64,000 bases of DNA from Chitinophaga solisilvae (GTDB taxonomy: Bacteria; Bacteroidota; Bacteroidia; Chitinophagales; Chitinophagaceae). Positions 63,323 through 64,000 of this stretch are shown in pieces. The translations under genes were made by a program, and so were the position numbers. Location of the stretch: NCBI RefSeq assembly GCF_009928525.1, contig NZ_JAABOK010000003.1, positions 558,001 to 622,000 on the forward strand. The letters are read 5' to 3'. The notes under the pieces are model-generated. The model saw only the letters and a list, made by a program, of their open reading frames with translations. It searched no databases and had not been told where the DNA came from. Each line of letters starts with the position of its first letter. Position 1 is the first letter of the stretch.

Positions 63323-63973
63323 ATGATACACCGGCGCAACCGTTTTTTTGAAGGACGATTACAGTGGTGTCTGGTATTGGCTATGGCAGGCCTTATCATT
63401 GCAGGATGTAAAAAGGAAGAAGATACATCCTTACAGGCCGATCCCCTGAAACGGGAAACCATTCCTGCCACCGATACGCTTTCGCATGCCATCACCGGCA
63501 ACACCCTGCTTAATGCCAGCCACCCCTGGTATATCAAGGGCTGGGTATATGTAAGTAATGAAGCATCACTGCGCATTGAACCAGGATCGGTAATAAAGAT
63601 TCTGCCGGAAGAAAAAAGTAATGCCGGCGGAATCATCATCACCCGCGGTTCTACCATCTATGCTGCCGGTACGGAACGGTTGCCGATACATGTCAGCATG
63701 CAGGAAAACGGATATATTATTGTGCTGGGGAAAGCCCCCGTTGGTAACCGCTTTGCAGAGATGGAAAATCCGGAGAATAAACTGTGGCCCGGACTTACCT
63801 ACGGCGGGAAAGATAAGCGCGACAGCTCCGGTATACTGCAACATATACAGATAGATTACCCGGCAGGTAAATACGGTGAACTGAAATTACTGGGAACCGG
63901 TAACCGGACAGTGGTGAAGAGTGTGACAACACATCTTTCCACAAAAGGACTGGGAGCATCCCACCTGCCTTAA
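63323..63973 (+). CDS. short beta-helix-like lipoprotein, truncated paralogue
   Basis: The 216-residue lipoprotein (LIIAGCKKEE, Cys29) matches only the N-terminal half of the other two (GGIIITRGSTIYAAGTERLP; LTYGGKDKRDSSGILQHIQI) and ends at the point where they continue with the DDAFEFFGG segment. The paralogue's IVTSDFVEVFK-type strand is replaced by VVKSVTTHLSTKGLGASHLP. The gene runs close to the window end. It may be a real short form or the remains of a longer gene. Confidence 0.65.
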   Translation: MIHRRNRFFEGRLQWCLVLAMAGLIIAGCKKEEDTSLQADPLKRETIPATDTLSHAITGNTLLNASHPWYIKGWVYVSNEASLRIEPGSVIKILPEEKSNAGGIIITRGSTIYAAGTERLPIHVSMQENGYIIVLGKAPVGNRFAEMENPENKLWPGLTYGGKDKRDSSGILQHIQIDYPAGKYGELKLLGTGNRTVVKSVTTHLSTKGLGASHLP

Positions 63974-64000
63974 AATATTACTGAAAGCCCTATTCAGCGA

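Overview
The window looks like chromosomal DNA of a member of the Bacteroidota, most likely a Chitinophaga-like member of the Chitinophagaceae. The evidence is two SusC/RagA- or Oar-type TonB-dependent receptors plus an STN-type receptor, a SusD lipoprotein, FecR with DUF4974, DUF3078, DUF2490, LytS/LytTR two-component genes, a PcrB-type prenyltransferase, promoters of the form TTTG-N19-TAnnTTTG, and few Shine-Dalgarno sequences. No rRNA, tRNA, CRISPR array, transposase, prophage or defence island was recognised. This judgement comes from reading the sequence; no search was run.

Layout. 1-4.5 kb: the start of an Oar-like receptor, a lipoprotein, a TPR-AAA ATPase paired with a TPR membrane protein, and a small membrane protein with a cytochrome-oxidase-like motif. 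4.6-9.5 kb: gyrB, an AsmA-like protein and an AraC regulator with a cysteine cluster. 9.9-26.8 kb: mostly housekeeping genes: a PepSY-like protein, a type 2 ileS with a rearranged signature motif, a histone-H1-like/DksA-like fusion, a glycosyltransferase-HAD fusion, an MsbA-like ABC exporter, rbfA, a LolC/E-like permease, half a transketolase, a WecA-like transferase, frr, an EamA transporter, PPK2, mscL and DUF3078. 26.9-33.7 kb: scpA overlapping an AraC regulator, then a stress-type cluster (two pirins, YceI, nitroreductase, OsmC), a HAD phosphatase and a coiled-coil protein. 33.7-44.6 kb: a PAS protein with a phosphoacceptor-like helix but no kinase domain, a ferredoxin-type reductase, dxs, a LytS/LytTR pair, pcrB and B12-dependent nrdJ with an inverted pair of DnaA boxes upstream. 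45-55 kb: small envelope proteins, a SusC/SusD nutrient-uptake pair, GNAT and a divergent PRPP-synthetase-like gene. 55.2-64 kb: an uptake locus with an orphan FecR, an STN-TonB receptor and four surface-lipoprotein genes, three of them related beta-helix-like paralogues.

The most unusual structure not explained by genes is a family of eight long intergenic hairpin elements. Their arms are built from 7- or 8-base iterons and can be perfect for 51-55 bp. Seven share a short AGCGRAGA-like core while the arm sequence is swapped between copies, and one copy nests two arm types. Other points of interest are the GIHH signature in IleRS, the paired DnaA boxes, a four-fold direct repeat ahead of the LytS/LytTR genes, an Asp-to-Asn change at the HAD nucleophile of the glycosyltransferase fusion, and a strong codon-usage difference between beta-helix lipoprotein paralogues.
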